Source: Mesostigma viride
Taxonomy: Eukaryota; Streptophyta; Mesostigmatophyceae; Mesostigmatales; Mesostigmataceae
DNA length: 53,500 nucleotides
Reading direction: 5' to 3'
Assembly (NCBI GenBank): GCA_009746045.1
Contig: RPFO01000138.1
Coordinates: 602,259 to 655,758, forward strand
Each line of letters starts with the position of its first letter. Within the stretch, counting starts at the first letter, position 1. A model generated the notes under the pieces. That model was not told the origin of the DNA. It made no database searches and saw only the letters and a program-made list of their open reading frames with translations. Positions 1 to 9,145 of this stretch are shown here, piece by piece. A program made the translations under genes and the position numbers.

Positions 1-978
1 TGTGGCCACATGCCATTTTCTGGGCTTAGGAGCATATAGCTGACATTGCTCACAGTGCTTACGTACGTGCCTGCACATCTGTTCCAGATCATGGCCTTGT
101 ATTTTATTGGCTAGCCTTTCAGCCACAGCCTCATGGCCCATAACCTTGTGCAGTTGCTCTGCTAGAGCACCATACGTGATTACCTTTTCTGCTGCTGCAC
201 TAAGGGAAGCTATGGTGGGGTCACGCATCATGTGTGACAGTGTCATGTCATATGCCACTTCCCAATCCACATCATCACACTCAGGCAACACTTGGCAGAC
301 AGAAGGTAACAGGAAACCATTTGTGAAAAATGGTGAGGGTAGCTTACAGGAGTCTCCCTGGTCTGCCGCCCCCGCGCGGTTGTAGCGCCCTGGCGTGTCT
401 TGTTGTGCCTGGGTGCCGTGCAGCGCGCTCCTGCTGCAATGGGGTGACGTGTTTTCCAGCATCCAGGACAAACATCAACGTCAGAACCATAGTCGGGTTT
501 GCCCTTCCAGCAATCATCTTTTAGGTGCCCCTTACAAAGGCACCTAGTGCAATGTTTGGTGGGGTCATGAGGCAACCTCTTGTCCCCCCCTGCTGGCTTA
601 GCACCCCCTGGCTTGCTAGCTCCCCCACTTTGTTTTCTGTTTTTATTGTTATTGTTCTTTCCCCCCCCTTGTTTCCACCTCCCCCACTTTTGTTGTTTTT
701 GTTTTTATCCCCCCCATTACCGCCTTTACCTGGGCTACCAGCGACTGCATCTGCTTCTTGGAGAGCCCCGTACCTGAGGCTTCCTCCCCCTTTACCTGCT
801 TCACCTTTCCTCCTTGGCTGCAGCAGCAAACGGCTCTAGGCATTGCTGCACATAGGCCATTGCCTTCCTGAAGTCCTCCCACTTATCCTTCAGACCTGCC
901 AGGATTACTGACAGGGTGGTGGGTCCAGTTCTGCCTTTTGTAGCCATAGGTGTACTAGGTACTTGGCATTGAGCTTCT
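1..978 (-). pseudogene. Gag C-terminus and pol N-terminus (zinc knuckles, pre-integrase) fragment
   Basis: Several frames must be joined to read this. Near 1002 the capsid frame breaks. Around 690-720 is a low-complexity Asn/Lys/Gly stretch. At about 500-560 is a CCHC knuckle (C-x2-C-x4-H-x4-C, CTRCLCKGH) followed by DVCPGCW, the same double-Cys arrangement as in the intact element at 40.29-40.43 kb. At 1-170 the pre-integrase zinc module is readable: a His pair in LHKVMGHEAVAERL and the Cys pair HCEQCQ, ending PKPRKWHVAT. The frameshifts and lack of one open frame mark it as a decayed copy. The integrase core would lie outside the window. Confidence 0.75.
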
Positions 979-1566
979 TCAGCTCCTCATCCCCTCTATG
1001 TACATGACATATTTTTTGTTGTCACTCACATAGTCACGCTTATTGACCTTATAGGCCTCTATCCACTGGAAGCCCTTAAGCACTTCTAAGTGCTCCCCCG
1101 TGGTAACAAGTGCCCTAAGATCAACCATGAACTGCGCCCACAACACATTTTCTGCCACGTCTACCCCGCTGCTGGCACGCTTTTGGTACAATTGTACCAA
1201 CTGCTGGATAGGCTTGGCAGATTGGTGGATGGGTGTGGACGCACGTAGAGAGGCAAACCAATCACGAACATTATCACTAGCGTATGCATGTGACAACTTA
1301 AACAACCACTCCCTAGCTTCGTCCTGGGTATGGCCCTCTGGCAAACCCGGAAACACTAGCTTGTCCTCTTTCTTTTTTGGATCAAACCTGGGCCTATTCA
1401 AGGCCATGTTGAAGGTGGTGGTCGTTCCTGCAGTTGGCGGTTGCTGCTGCTGCTGCTGTTGCTGTTGCTGCTGCTGCTGCTGCCGCTCCCCGCCCTCGTG
1501 CCGTGTTGGTGCAGACTCCTGGGTGCCGTGTCCCCCCCGCCCTGGTTGCCCCCCTCTCCCCGTCAT
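979..1566 (-). pseudogene. Capsid-like gag segment of the left copia-like element
   Basis: A 195-codon open frame with a poly-Gln run (CAG/CAA repeat, plus-strand 1442-1485) near its start, then a capsid-like domain. The segment from FDPKKKEDKLVFPGLPEGHT to FQWIEAYKVNKRDYV aligns residue by residue with the 39.37-39.72 kb segment of the intact element. It stops early at 979 because of a one-base shift near 1002; the next frame continues the homology (EELKKLNAKYLVHLWLQKAE). It overlaps the upstream ORF by 173 bases in another frame. Expected role, by family: forming the retrotransposon particle. Confidence 0.75.
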
Positions 1567-3097
1567 CCTCCCCCTCGTCCCTCTCGTCCCTCCTGCGTTT
1601 TTGCTGTGGCTGGCACGCCTCCTCCGGTGCCCTTCGCTTTGCTGGCTTCAGCGAGGCCACCAGCCTCGCCACCGTGTCTGCTAGGCGGCCATGCTCGGCC
1701 GGGGTGAGCTCCCGCCCCTCGTCCAGCATCTGCTGGGCCAGTTGGAGTTGCCTCCGGATGTCCTCCCGGTGCGACAAGGTCGCTGGACCGGGTTCGCCCC
1801 GGTGCGTCACCCTGGTCCTTGCCGCTGTGCCGTCTCGGTTTGAGATGGTATGCGTTGGCTGCGACAAGAAATGGTACAGTTGCTCGGTGGAAATGCGTTC
1901 ATCCGGCATCAAACCAAATTCAGCTCTTACCGCTTCCCCCATGCATCCCCTCACCGCAGCCTTCTTGATGTTCTTCGACATACGGCGTCGCTGCTTCAGC
2001 ATACGCCTCTCCAGGCGACCTACGCTAGCCTCCCAGGCGGCCAGCTTCCTGCGGTAGCGCTCCTCGGCTTCCCGACGAGCCGGCCCCTGCAGTGGTGCCA
2101 ACTCCGCGACCTTCCGGTATTTCCAGGTCTTCATGTCGCGGGTGAGACGCTCACACCGCACCTTGGTGTGAGCCATCTTCACCCGAATCCTGGTCGCGAG
2201 CGCCTCCGCCCTGTCACGCTCTTGCTGCTCGCGCAGCTTCCTCTGCGCGATCACGTCCCGCCTCCGCTGCTTCTTCTCCCGCTCCGCCTTGAAGACCGCT
2301 AGCCTCCTCTGCGCCTCCTTCTCTCGCGCCTGCATAGCCGGCGTCATCTCCACCAGGTCGTCCGCTTCGGACGCCGACGGACCCGTCAAAGAATACTCCG
2401 ACTCCTGCAGCACCCCATCAATCTCCCTCGGGATCGTTGCGGACCGTCGAAGGCGCTGGAAACACGCCAGGTCCGCCCTCCTCACCACGTCATGGGTCGG
2501 CGACGCTGACCTCCTCATCAAGGCCGCGCGGACCCGAGCAGCGTCCTCCATTTGTTGGGCGCGCTCACGTGAGCGCACAGCCAACCTCCGCTCTTCCACG
2601 GACTCCTGCTCCTGCAGGCTCTGCGCCATTGCAGCATCCGCTGCCACCTGCGCACTGCGCGCCTCGTCAGCCGACGATGGCTGCAGGCCGAACAAACCCA
2701 GTGAGCTGGTCTCCGACGCACTGTCGGAACCCCCGCTGGACTGCTCGCCCGACTCATCAGGCCCCGCCCCCGCACCGCACGGTGCATATGGCGGTCCCCT
2801 CGGACGCACCACTGGGGTCGACCCCCTCACCCTACGCATCAGGGGAATGCGCACCACGACATTCTCCACCACGTCACGGTACGATGGGTCCTCCGCCTCC
2901 ATCGCCACATCCTCGGGATGCATGGGATCCTTACTGTCAGTATCCTCAAAATCCTGGCGCATGCTCGCCAAAATCGAATCAGACGTCCCCGAGTCATCGG
3001 ACGTCGGGGACGAGGAAGAGTGCCTGCGCACCTCCTCCTCAGAGGACTCATCTCGCATGAGGGTCTTGCCCTTGTTGTTGTTTGGGTTAGAAGACAT
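1394..3097 (-). CDS. N-terminal gag-like ORF (coiled-coil, basic), left copia-like element
   Basis: The ATG at 3097 begins MSSNPNNNKGK, just inside the LTR. About 567 codons. The first 150 residues are acidic and Ser-rich. Residues about 185-370 are a long Arg/Glu/Lys/Ala-rich helical stretch with strong coiled-coil character (AQRRLAVFKAEREKKQRRR and following). The C-terminal part is low complexity where the frame reads the CAG tract as Ala. It corresponds in place and composition to the 410-codon ORF at 37650-38882 of the intact copy, though sequence identity is low. In the natural protein a frame change near the G-run at about 1560 would lead into the capsid segment. No enzymatic motif is visible; an N-terminal gag extension is the likeliest identity. 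Confidence 0.65.
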   Translation of the reverse strand: MSSNPNNNKGKTLMRDESSEEEVRRHSSSSPTSDDSGTSDSILASMRQDFEDTDSKDPMHPEDVAMEAEDPSYRDVVENVVVRIPLMRRVRGSTPVVRPRGPPYAPCGAGAGPDESGEQSSGGSDSASETSSLGLFGLQPSSADEARSAQVAADAAMAQSLQEQESVEERRLAVRSRERAQQMEDAARVRAALMRRSASPTHDVVRRADLACFQRLRRSATIPREIDGVLQESEYSLTGPSASEADDLVEMTPAMQAREKEAQRRLAVFKAEREKKQRRRDVIAQRKLREQQERDRAEALATRIRVKMAHTKVRCERLTRDMKTWKYRKVAELAPLQGPARREAEERYRRKLAAWEASVGRLERRMLKQRRRMSKNIKKAAVRGCMGEAVRAEFGLMPDERISTEQLYHFLSQPTHTISNRDGTAARTRVTHRGEPGPATLSHREDIRRQLQLAQQMLDEGRELTPAEHGRLADTVARLVASLKPAKRRAPEEACQPQQKRRRDERDEGEDDGERGATRAGGTRHPGVCTNTARGRGAAAAAAATATAAAAATANCRNDHHLQHGLE

Positions 3098-3196
3098 TTT
3101 CAAGAAAAATGGGTGTAGAAAAACCGGGTTTCGAGAAATGAACGCTTGAACGCTCGTCGTCAAAATGCACACCTCACGGAGTGCTTTTTTAATGCA

Positions 3197-3588
3197 AGTT
3201 AGTGCAGGCTGAGAGCTTGGGAAAACTCAGTGCACGCAAACGATGCCAAATGGCCAGTGTGGAGACGACGAGACACCTTGGCATTAGGATAGAAGGGCAC
3301 ATATACTGCTGGTCAGCCGTCAACGATGGCTGGCCAGACTTTGCGTAAGTTAAGCCTAACTTACTGATCCTGGACGGACTAGCCTATCAGTTACAACCTG
3401 ATCTAGTCAGTCCTAACATGACAACTACAGTCCCGGTACTGAGGTACCGGCTCATCACATACTGAGTATAGTCACGTGTCCATGCCACGACTGCTCTAGT
3501 CCAGCACCGTCCCAGTACCCAATTGATTGGGCGCCGGCGGTGCTGGCACGTGTCCACTTAGGCTACAGGCGGGAGACTTAGACTAACT
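3197..3588 (-). repeat. 5' LTR of the left copia-like element
   Basis: 392 bp. On the minus strand it begins AGTTAGTCTAAGTCTCC at 3588 and ends CTAACT at 3197. The intact element's LTR begins AGTTAGTCTCC and ends CTAACT, so the non-TG/CA ends are a family trait and not an accident of one copy. The ATG of the first ORF is 100 bases inside. No tRNA-type primer-binding site starting TGG follows the LTR. Confidence 0.75.
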
Positions 3589-4159
3589 GTAGCTCCCACA
3601 AAAACCAGCATCTTCATTAAAACAATAAGTGGAAGCATACATGTGACACTAATTGACATGCCCGGAGGCACGCCGTTCAAGGCCCTTCATGAAGTACGTT
3701 GCCCTAGAGGCAACCAAGACAAGGGTGGGTGGGTGGGGAGCAAAGAAAGAGGCCGACAAAACCAGCCAGAGCGGCTTTTAGTCGCAAAACCTCCCTTATC
3801 CCTAGCTAACTGACGTCATTAAACCCTTATGTTCAGTGATGCTAGTAAGACGCTAACCGTACAGACCGGGGGTAGAATATCCCGAATCTGCACGGCTATA
3901 ATGCGTAGGTTGTTCTTTTCAGGGGCACTGCACCTCACGCCCCGTTCCGCCCGGGTATAATCAACCCAAGCGCGGAACGCACATTTTATTTAATTCATTT
4001 TTCAACCATGCACTATATTGCATCTACTAATCACAAAAGCTCTAGCCAAACAGCTACGAGAAAACACTACGACCTATAAGCCGCTCATCCAGCGGCCTCT
4101 TGTTCCCGCATTCACGTATAGAAGAAACTCCGTTCAAAGAACCCCGATTCATGTCCCAC
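3589..4159 (+). repeat. 571-bp tandem repeat, unit 1
   Basis: The unit starts GTAGCTCCCACAAAAACC and the next unit starts at 4160 with the same bases. Sequence shared with unit 2 includes 3589-3702 (interrupted there by a LINE) and 3738-4149 (again at 7170-7589, with a 7-base GTATTAA insertion at about 7331). Unit 1 has 35 bases (3703-3737) where unit 2 has about 840. The unit contains an AT-rich stretch before ATG at 4009 with a 23-codon ORF, and an in-frame stretch reading into unit 2. Confidence 0.8.
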
Positions 4160-4386
4160 GTAGCTCCCACAAAAACCAGCATCTTCATTAAAACAATAAG
4201 TGGAAGCATACATGTGAAAATGGCTGACGGCGGTATGGCTGACGGCGGAGTTCAGATCTTTTGCATCTGAGCCCCAAATTCGGTCAGACCACTCGCATTC
4301 GATGCGCTTTTTTGAGACGCACCCGCCAGTATAATCGGTTACGGCTGAAACGCAGTATTGCGGAAGTTATCACGTGACAGGCAGCT

Positions 4387-5751
4387 ATGACGACCTCTAA
4401 AGCAAAACGGGGTTTGGAAAAGGAGCTTACCGGCTCCCAGCCCAACCCGCTCGCCATCGTTCTTGCCCAGCCGCCTGGGCTCGCCAACCCACCGCCAGCA
4501 GCCCCATCGCCCAGCGCCTCGCCTGAGCCCAAGAAACCCTGCCACGCTCGCAACTGGAGCAAGTTCCTCCCCGGCGACCGACGCTTCGGCTGGACCGTGT
4601 GGCAAGAATTGTCGCCGCAGGAATGCATTGAGGTTCTCCAGTTCCTCGAACAGGAGCGGAAGCTCTTCGTGCCCAAAGGGGGGGCGGCTATCGACTACAA
4701 TGGAGACATGTCCTGGCTCTATGCTTTGGACGAAGTACAACAACGCCTGATTATCTTGACCAGCCAATTCCAGAGCCACCTCTCCGACCTCACCCTCACG
4801 CTCCGCACCCCAGCCCCCGCACAGCCGGCAGCCCCATCGGCTTCCTCCCTCTGCAAGGATGACCTCCGCGCAGTGCTGGAGGAGCACGTGACCTGGCCGC
4901 TGGCCGAGCAGCTGACATCGCTGAACACCACGCTCAACAAGGTCGAGGCCCGGGTCTCCAACGTGGAAACCAAGGTCGTCCACAAGCTCCAACCCCAGTT
5001 CACGGCTCTACACACCGCGGAGCAGGCTTCGGAAAAGCATGCTACACTTGTCTCTCGCCTTAACCAGGTGGAGGGAAAGTGTGGCGTGCTCCTGAAGAAG
5101 CTTGAGGCCATCACCGCCCACACCGAGGCCCTGGCCACACAGGTCCCCAAGATAGCGGAGCAGACGGCCACCATTGCATCCCAGCCACCCCGGCAGGATG
5201 CTGGCGACCTCCCGCCGCTCTCCTACGCGGACCTGCTGCGGTCAGCGACCGCCTCCACCACCGACGCCATCGCCACAAAGCTCCAGGAGCTGGAGAACCA
5301 CCGCCAGGCCCAGCAACGGGAGGTCACCGACCGCGCTCGCCGCGAGTGCCGAGTGGTGCTACGTCGCTTCCCCCAGAAGCCAGGTGAGACGTCAACCTCT
5401 CTTGCTGACGAGCTCAAGAACCAGCTTCTTACCCTCATGGGCCTGGTAGGTGAGGTAGCACTGAGCGGGTGCCACCGCCTTCCCCACTCACGGGACAAGG
5501 CGGCTCCCCCACCAGTCCTCCTCACCTTCCCCTCCCCTGAGGATAAGCAGCGGTTCCTCTCTCGTCGCAAGCGGTTGCACGACCTCACCTGGACGCTGGA
5601 TGACGACCTCACCCCCGCTCAGCAACAGCAGCGACGCGACCTGTGGCCGGAATACCTCCGCCATAAGCAGGACCCCCAGAAGCCCAAGGTGTACTGGAGG
5701 GGCGGGGACCTGATGATCAACCACAAGATGTGGACGCCCCCAGCGGGCTAG
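4387..5751 (+). CDS. LINE ORF1 protein (L1-type RNA-binding chaperone)
   Basis: 454 codons, intact. An N-terminal Pro/Ala-rich region is followed by a conserved-looking globular stretch (WSKFLPGDRRFGWTVWQEL). A coiled coil lies at about residues 160-265. An RRM-like segment at about 318-395 contains RRECRVVLRRFPQKPGE, and a C-terminal domain contains DDLTPAQQQQRRDLWPEYL and KPKVYWRGGDLMINH. This layout matches L1-type ORF1 proteins (transposase-22 family), which bind element RNA as trimers and act as nucleic-acid chaperones. The intact frame over 1.3 kb suggests a recent insertion. No ORF2 follows within the duplicated target site. Confidence 0.8.
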   Translation: MTTSKAKRGLEKELTGSQPNPLAIVLAQPPGLANPPPAAPSPSASPEPKKPCHARNWSKFLPGDRRFGWTVWQELSPQECIEVLQFLEQERKLFVPKGGAAIDYNGDMSWLYALDEVQQRLIILTSQFQSHLSDLTLTLRTPAPAQPAAPSASSLCKDDLRAVLEEHVTWPLAEQLTSLNTTLNKVEARVSNVETKVVHKLQPQFTALHTAEQASEKHATLVSRLNQVEGKCGVLLKKLEAITAHTEALATQVPKIAEQTATIASQPPRQDAGDLPPLSYADLLRSATASTTDAIATKLQELENHRQAQQREVTDRARRECRVVLRRFPQKPGETSTSLADELKNQLLTLMGLVGEVALSGCHRLPHSRDKAAPPPVLLTFPSPEDKQRFLSRRKRLHDLTWTLDDDLTPAQQQQRRDLWPEYLRHKQDPQKPKVYWRGGDLMINHKMWTPPAG

Positions 5752-6258
5752 AATAGCAATAGCCCTAGATTGTAACCCTTGGCGTCACTGCCGCTAAGGC
5801 AGCCATGCCTAGACTATTTGCCTAGCTGTGCCAACACACCTAGTCACGTGCCGCCAACGCACGGTCCACCACCAGCCATAGCCTAGTACAGCCATGCTAC
5901 GCCCTGGCTATGTTTAGCCAAGCCATGCCTATAATGGGACCCCCCCATGGATGTTGCATTAAGAATTTAGCCATGCTATGCCATGCAGAGAGATGCTCTC
6001 TGTCGAGCAGCCATGTCCTAGCTCTTGTATAGCCATGCTGATCTTCCTCCCTCACAGGCATGCTCCCCCCCTTACCCGGGCATAGCGTGATAGACCATGA
6101 GGGTGCAGGTGCCCTGGTGCACCTAGAGCAAGGGTAGCTTACATTCCCACCCTTGCATGAAGTAGCCTAGGATGTATTAAAAGCCATATGCCCCTTCTCA
6201 GGGATATGCGCTACATTGACTCCCAACGGAGCGATGTTGATAATTAATTAATTAATTA
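5752..6258 (+). repeat. LINE 3' UTR with CCATG-type motifs and (TTAA)n tail
   Basis: About 500 non-coding bases. AGCCATGC/TAGCCATGCC motifs recur at least six times between 5800 and 6040. The last 19 bases are TTAA repeats in place of poly(A), abutting the target duplication. Confidence 0.7.
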
Positions 6259-6327
6259 ATACATGTGACACTAATTGACATGCCCGGAGGCACGCCGTTC
6301 AAGGCCCTTCATGAAGTACGTTGCCCA

Positions 6328-7169
6328 ATCACCCCCGCCCTGGCTTTCCCTTGAAGCCGCACTCCACCTTGCTCGTTGTCACAACTCACAAGTGACCGCC
6401 CTGCCGCAAAACGGGAGCCCCCCCACATCGGGAGGCGTGTGCCCGGCGGCTGTGGATGCATGGCCAGGCCCAAAAAGGCCCAGCGCATTTGCACTGCGAT
6501 TGCGCACGGCCAGCCTATCATGACCCCTCTCGGGGCCCCGAGTCGGTACCGCTATGGCCGTCTTCCCATAGACCCGGGGTGCTTCGAGAAAAAACGTGGA
6601 CCTAGCCCAGGCCCCGCCAACCCGGATGCCCGAGGCCACAGCCCCAGGCACCTGGCTGAACGAGAGTCCGTTCAGCCAAGACCGCATTCCCCCCCGAGGT
6701 TTGTATGCGTGGGGAAAAAATTTCTAGCTTAGGCGCTTTTCCCATCGCCGTCCCCAGCCCCAACCACCCCCCCTCGGCGGAAGGCAATTGCAAAGTTTGC
6801 TGGCCAGCAGCAATTTCCGAAGAAAAAGCCGCAGGCCGCGGACCGAGACACGGGTCGCCAGTGCCAGCCATCCGGCTCAAACCCGGGGTGCAAGCATCCC
6901 CAGGTACGGAGCACCAGCTCGCGCACTGGGCCGACCAAGCGACAGTTGAGCACCTGTCACGGCATCCGGCCCACCAAAGACCCCAAGCTGGGGAAAAGGT
7001 GCGGACCGGAGGTAATCATTTTCTTTTCTTTTAGTTAACCAGGCGAGGAACTACGCCTGGCCGGTTAACAACTGGAAGTCTCACCACTGGCCAAGTGGCC
7101 GGTGCAACCAGTGCCTTTGGGATTTTGCTCCGCAGCACCCATAGCTGCGGCTGCCGCCGCAACGACAAC
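6328..7169. other. 840-bp block unique to repeat unit 2
   Basis: Lies between matching flanks of unit 1, where only 35 bases are present. It could be an insertion in unit 2 or a deletion in unit 1. No convincing coding frame; open frames here have poor composition. At 7034-7068 an inverted repeat (GTTAACCAGGCG with CGCCTGGCCGGTTAAC) follows a pyrimidine-rich TTTTCTTTTCTTTTAG. No target duplication was found. Confidence 0.5.
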
Positions 7170-7589
7170 GAGCAAAGAAAGAGGCCGACAAAACCAGCCA
7201 GAGCGGCTTTTAGTCGCAAAACCTCCCTTATCCCTAGCTAACTGACGTCATTAAACCCTTATGTTCAGTGATGCTAGTAAGACGCTAACCGTACAGACCG
7301 GGGGTAGAATATCCCGAATCTGCACGGCTAGTATTAAATAATGCGTAGGTTGTTCTTTTCAGGGGCACTGCACCTCACGCCCCGTTCCGCCCGGGTATAA
7401 TCAACCCAAGCGCGGAACGCACATTTTATTTAATTCATTTTTCAACCATGCACTATATTGCATCTACTAATCACAAAAGCTCTAGCCAAACAGCTACGAG
7501 AAAACACTACGACCTATAAGCCGCTCATCCAGCGGCCTCTTGTTCCCGCATTCACGTATAGAAGAAACTCCGTTCAAAGAACCCCGATT
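7170..7589 (+). repeat. 571-bp tandem repeat, unit 2, 3' part
   Basis: Matches 3738-4149 almost base for base, except for the extra GTATTAA at about 7331. It ends at ACCCCGATT, after which the sequence departs from unit 1 and enters the left edge of the viral region. Confidence 0.8.
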
Positions 7590-7749
7590 TTCTCAGGTAG
7601 GCGCTAGGGATGCAATCTTTGATGCCTTGTACTATCGAAAGCCCTGGGATGCATTCATACGTCTGAAAAGGGTAGGTGACTACTATAGCCAAGTGACAGC
7701 GTTCAATTCATCGATCCTGCCAATTCTCCAGCTAGAGAGTTTTGCATAG
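7590..7749 (+). other. Short plus-strand coding-like segment, unknown
   Basis: A frame continuing from the end of repeat unit 2 reads SQVGARDAIFDALYYRKPWD and on to a TAG at 7747-7749. It begins after TTTTCTCAG, a possible splice acceptor. Its last 67 bases overlap the end of the minus-strand viral ORF, so at most one of the two is real over 7683-7749. No family recognised. Confidence 0.25.
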
Positions 7750-8582
7750 GATCGGGTTATTGTGAAAGAACGCCCGGTTAGCGCGGCAGGGCGGTTGTGG
7801 TCTCTCATGGTGGAAAACGAGATTTGCTCGACTAGCAAAGGGCTACCCGAAAATCGCGTCCCGCCATATCCAAAATACAGGTCCTTGAAATACGGGTATC
7901 CGACATCTGGGTTAACCAAGTTGTTCCCCGCTGCATAAAATGAGGACTGGTAGTCTCTCGCGACAAAATCGCAAATTCCGCTCACTTCTCCGCTGTTGAC
8001 CATGTATGGCAACTCAACACGCACGTCTTGGTCATTGATGACGCTAAAGGCATTGTCATGAGAAGCCGTCGTTCCATCTTCATAATGCATGACAAATGGC
8101 GCGTTTGGATTTGTCAGAGTAGTATAGCCGATACCCAAGTTGTCGAACAGAAAGTCTAGCTGTGTGCGGGTCGGTATTCGATGGCCTGGGTCTTGGAGCG
8201 TATCAGCGTCAAAATGGAATGACATGACCCCATTGCTCGGTGTCTCGATGTCTATGAAGCTGCTTTTTACGTACATGTTTTCGAATATGGCTTGGTCTTT
8301 AAACCACGATTTCCCATCCACTACCAGCTTAAAAAATGACTCGATAGGGTCCGCGGCCGTCTCCTCGTCGTAATCATCGCCTAAACGCAAACTTGTTGGC
8401 TCACTTGGGTAACACACCCGCACGCCATCAACAATCGTATGCAAGTCAAATGGATGAACCTGGGATAATTGCAACGCTACAATGTCCTGTTCAACGCTTG
8501 CGATTCGCGCGTCTGTTTCTTGGTCGACCGTCAAGCCGGTTGCGAGGTTTATGGGCCGGTTGAGAGTCGAAATCACTACCAT
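7683..8582 (-). CDS. Unknown viral protein, possible virion component
   Basis: 299 codons, intact, transcribed divergently from the rest of the viral block. ATG at 8582 is 24 bases from the ATG of the next gene. An N-terminal heptad-like helix (TVDQETDARIASVEQDIVAL) is followed by a beta-rich, acidic region with many Asp, Tyr, Phe and Gly (FRV/GYGGTRFSGSP-like strands). No signal peptide or transmembrane segment. The layout, a short coiled coil then a beta domain, is common in viral fibres and minor capsid proteins, but no family is recognised and this is only an inference. The stop TAG lies within a frame that is also open on the other strand. Confidence 0.6.
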   Translation of the reverse strand: MVVISTLNRPINLATGLTVDQETDARIASVEQDIVALQLSQVHPFDLHTIVDGVRVCYPSEPTSLRLGDDYDEETAADPIESFFKLVVDGKSWFKDQAIFENMYVKSSFIDIETPSNGVMSFHFDADTLQDPGHRIPTRTQLDFLFDNLGIGYTTLTNPNAPFVMHYEDGTTASHDNAFSVINDQDVRVELPYMVNSGEVSGICDFVARDYQSSFYAAGNNLVNPDVGYPYFKDLYFGYGGTRFSGSPLLVEQISFSTMRDHNRPAALTGRSFTITRSYAKLSSWRIGRIDELNAVTWL

Positions 8583-8606
8583 TTATTATCTGCCTAGAAT
8601 ATAAAC
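8583..8606. promoter_or_regulatory. Bidirectional viral promoter region
   Basis: Only 24 bases separate two divergent start codons. The spacer is AT-rich (TTATTATCTGCC then TAGAATATAAAC before the plus-strand ATG). TATAAAC and TATTAT could serve as TATA-like signals for the two directions, and core elements must extend into the coding regions. Confidence 0.4.
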
Positions 8607-9133
8607 ATGGCCTCTGAGGCTTCAGAGACCCCAACGAGCTACCAAGACGAAACCTTCGCCGAGACGCGGGAAGAGCAGGTTGACCTGGTCAAGACAATTC
8701 GAAAGGGACAACCGCTGAATGATGAACAGAAAAAAGCCCTTCGCGACAAAATGAGAGTTTACCAGCAACGCGCAAAAGCCGAGAGGGAGAAGAGACGAAA
8801 CGAGGAAAAGGAGGCAGAGATAACGAAACGTAAGGTCCTTGCAAAGGAATTGGAGATTCAGCGGCAAAGGCTAGTCGAACTGGAGCTGCAAGAAGCCCGT
8901 AACAAATCGCGATTGAACGCCTTCTCGCTGAAGATTCTGTCGCCTCAACCCCCGCCGACACGCCAAAACCAAGACGGGGTCGAAAGCCCAAGGAGACAGA
9001 GCCGGACTCTCCGCCATCCCCGATCAAGACCCGACAGCTCCCACCTCCACCACCGCCACCTGTCGCGATGACGCCATACGAGATGCGCATGGCCGCCATC
9101 CGCGCGTCTCTCCTTGCTAGTCTGGACGATTAA
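8607..9133 (+). pseudogene. Coiled-coil, Pro-rich viral protein with AT-hook-like motif, frameshifted
   Basis: ATG at 8607. Residues about 35-100 are a charged helix (KRRNEEKEAEITKRK), a likely coiled coil. Near 8900-8910 the frame shifts by one base. The downstream frame continues plausibly with LLAEDSVASTPADTPKPRRG, then an AT-hook-like RRGRKPKE, a poly-Pro run and a tidy C-terminus ending LLASLDD with TAA at 9131-9133. The span of 527 bases is one short of a multiple of three, consistent with a single deletion. The packaging ATPase starts 12 bases downstream. Function unknown; DNA binding or scaffolding are guesses. Confidence 0.65.
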
Positions 9134-9145
9134 AATGTCTTCAGA

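Larger units (their letters stand above)
1..3588 (-). mobile_element. Copia-like LTR retrotransposon, 5' part, decayed copy
   Basis: Read on the minus strand, this is a 5' LTR, an N-terminal gag-like ORF, a capsid-like region, a zinc-knuckle region and the start of integrase; the element runs off the window at base 1. Its proteins match those of the intact element at 37158-44736 in order and in motifs (the capsid segment GLPEGHT, the paired Cys motif DVCPGCW, the pre-integrase HCEQCQ). The LTR also has the same AGTTAG/CTAACT ends. Coding frames shift several times, so it looks inactive. It inserted exactly at a boundary of the 571-bp tandem repeat to its right; GTAGC at 3589-3593 is the probable right target duplication. 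Confidence 0.85.
4218..6258 (+). mobile_element. ORF1-only LINE (half-LINE)
   Basis: A 2.04-kb insertion flanked by a perfect 10-base target duplication ATACATGTGA (4208-4217 and 6259-6268); unit 1 of the tandem repeat (3637-3646) shows the empty site. The 5' end holds a doubled ATGGCTGACGGCGG motif. One ORF (4387-5751) follows, then a 3' UTR rich in AGCCATGC-type motifs, and the element ends in a (TTAA)n tail at 6240-6258. There is no reverse transcriptase or endonuclease ORF, so it must have been mobilised in trans by a full LINE. Confidence 0.85.
4151..6354 (+). pseudogene. Small ORF with ubiquitin-like start, interrupted by a LINE
   Basis: ATG at 4151 spans the unit 1/unit 2 junction and begins MSHVAPTKTSIFIKTISGS. 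The frame runs to 4217, is interrupted by the LINE, and resumes at 6269 to a TGA at 6352-6354 (about 50 codons). The same residues without the first Met are also in unit 1 at 3589-3720. IFIKTISGSIHVTL resembles the first beta-hairpin of ubiquitin (IFVKTLTGKTITLEV), but the segment is too short to prove homology. The exon-like segment is preceded by CTAAC and TGTAG and followed by GTACGT, so it could be one exon of a spliced gene. Function unknown. Confidence 0.3.

Noticed and set aside
1100-3149. Plus-strand open frames of 190-286 codons opposite the left gag-like ORF
   Set aside because: Shadows of the GC-rich minus-strand coding region, whose capsid segment aligns with the intact element.
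6379-7034. Open frames of about 70-118 codons in the 840-bp block
   Set aside because: Composition is biased, several frames on both strands overlap, and no motif was found.
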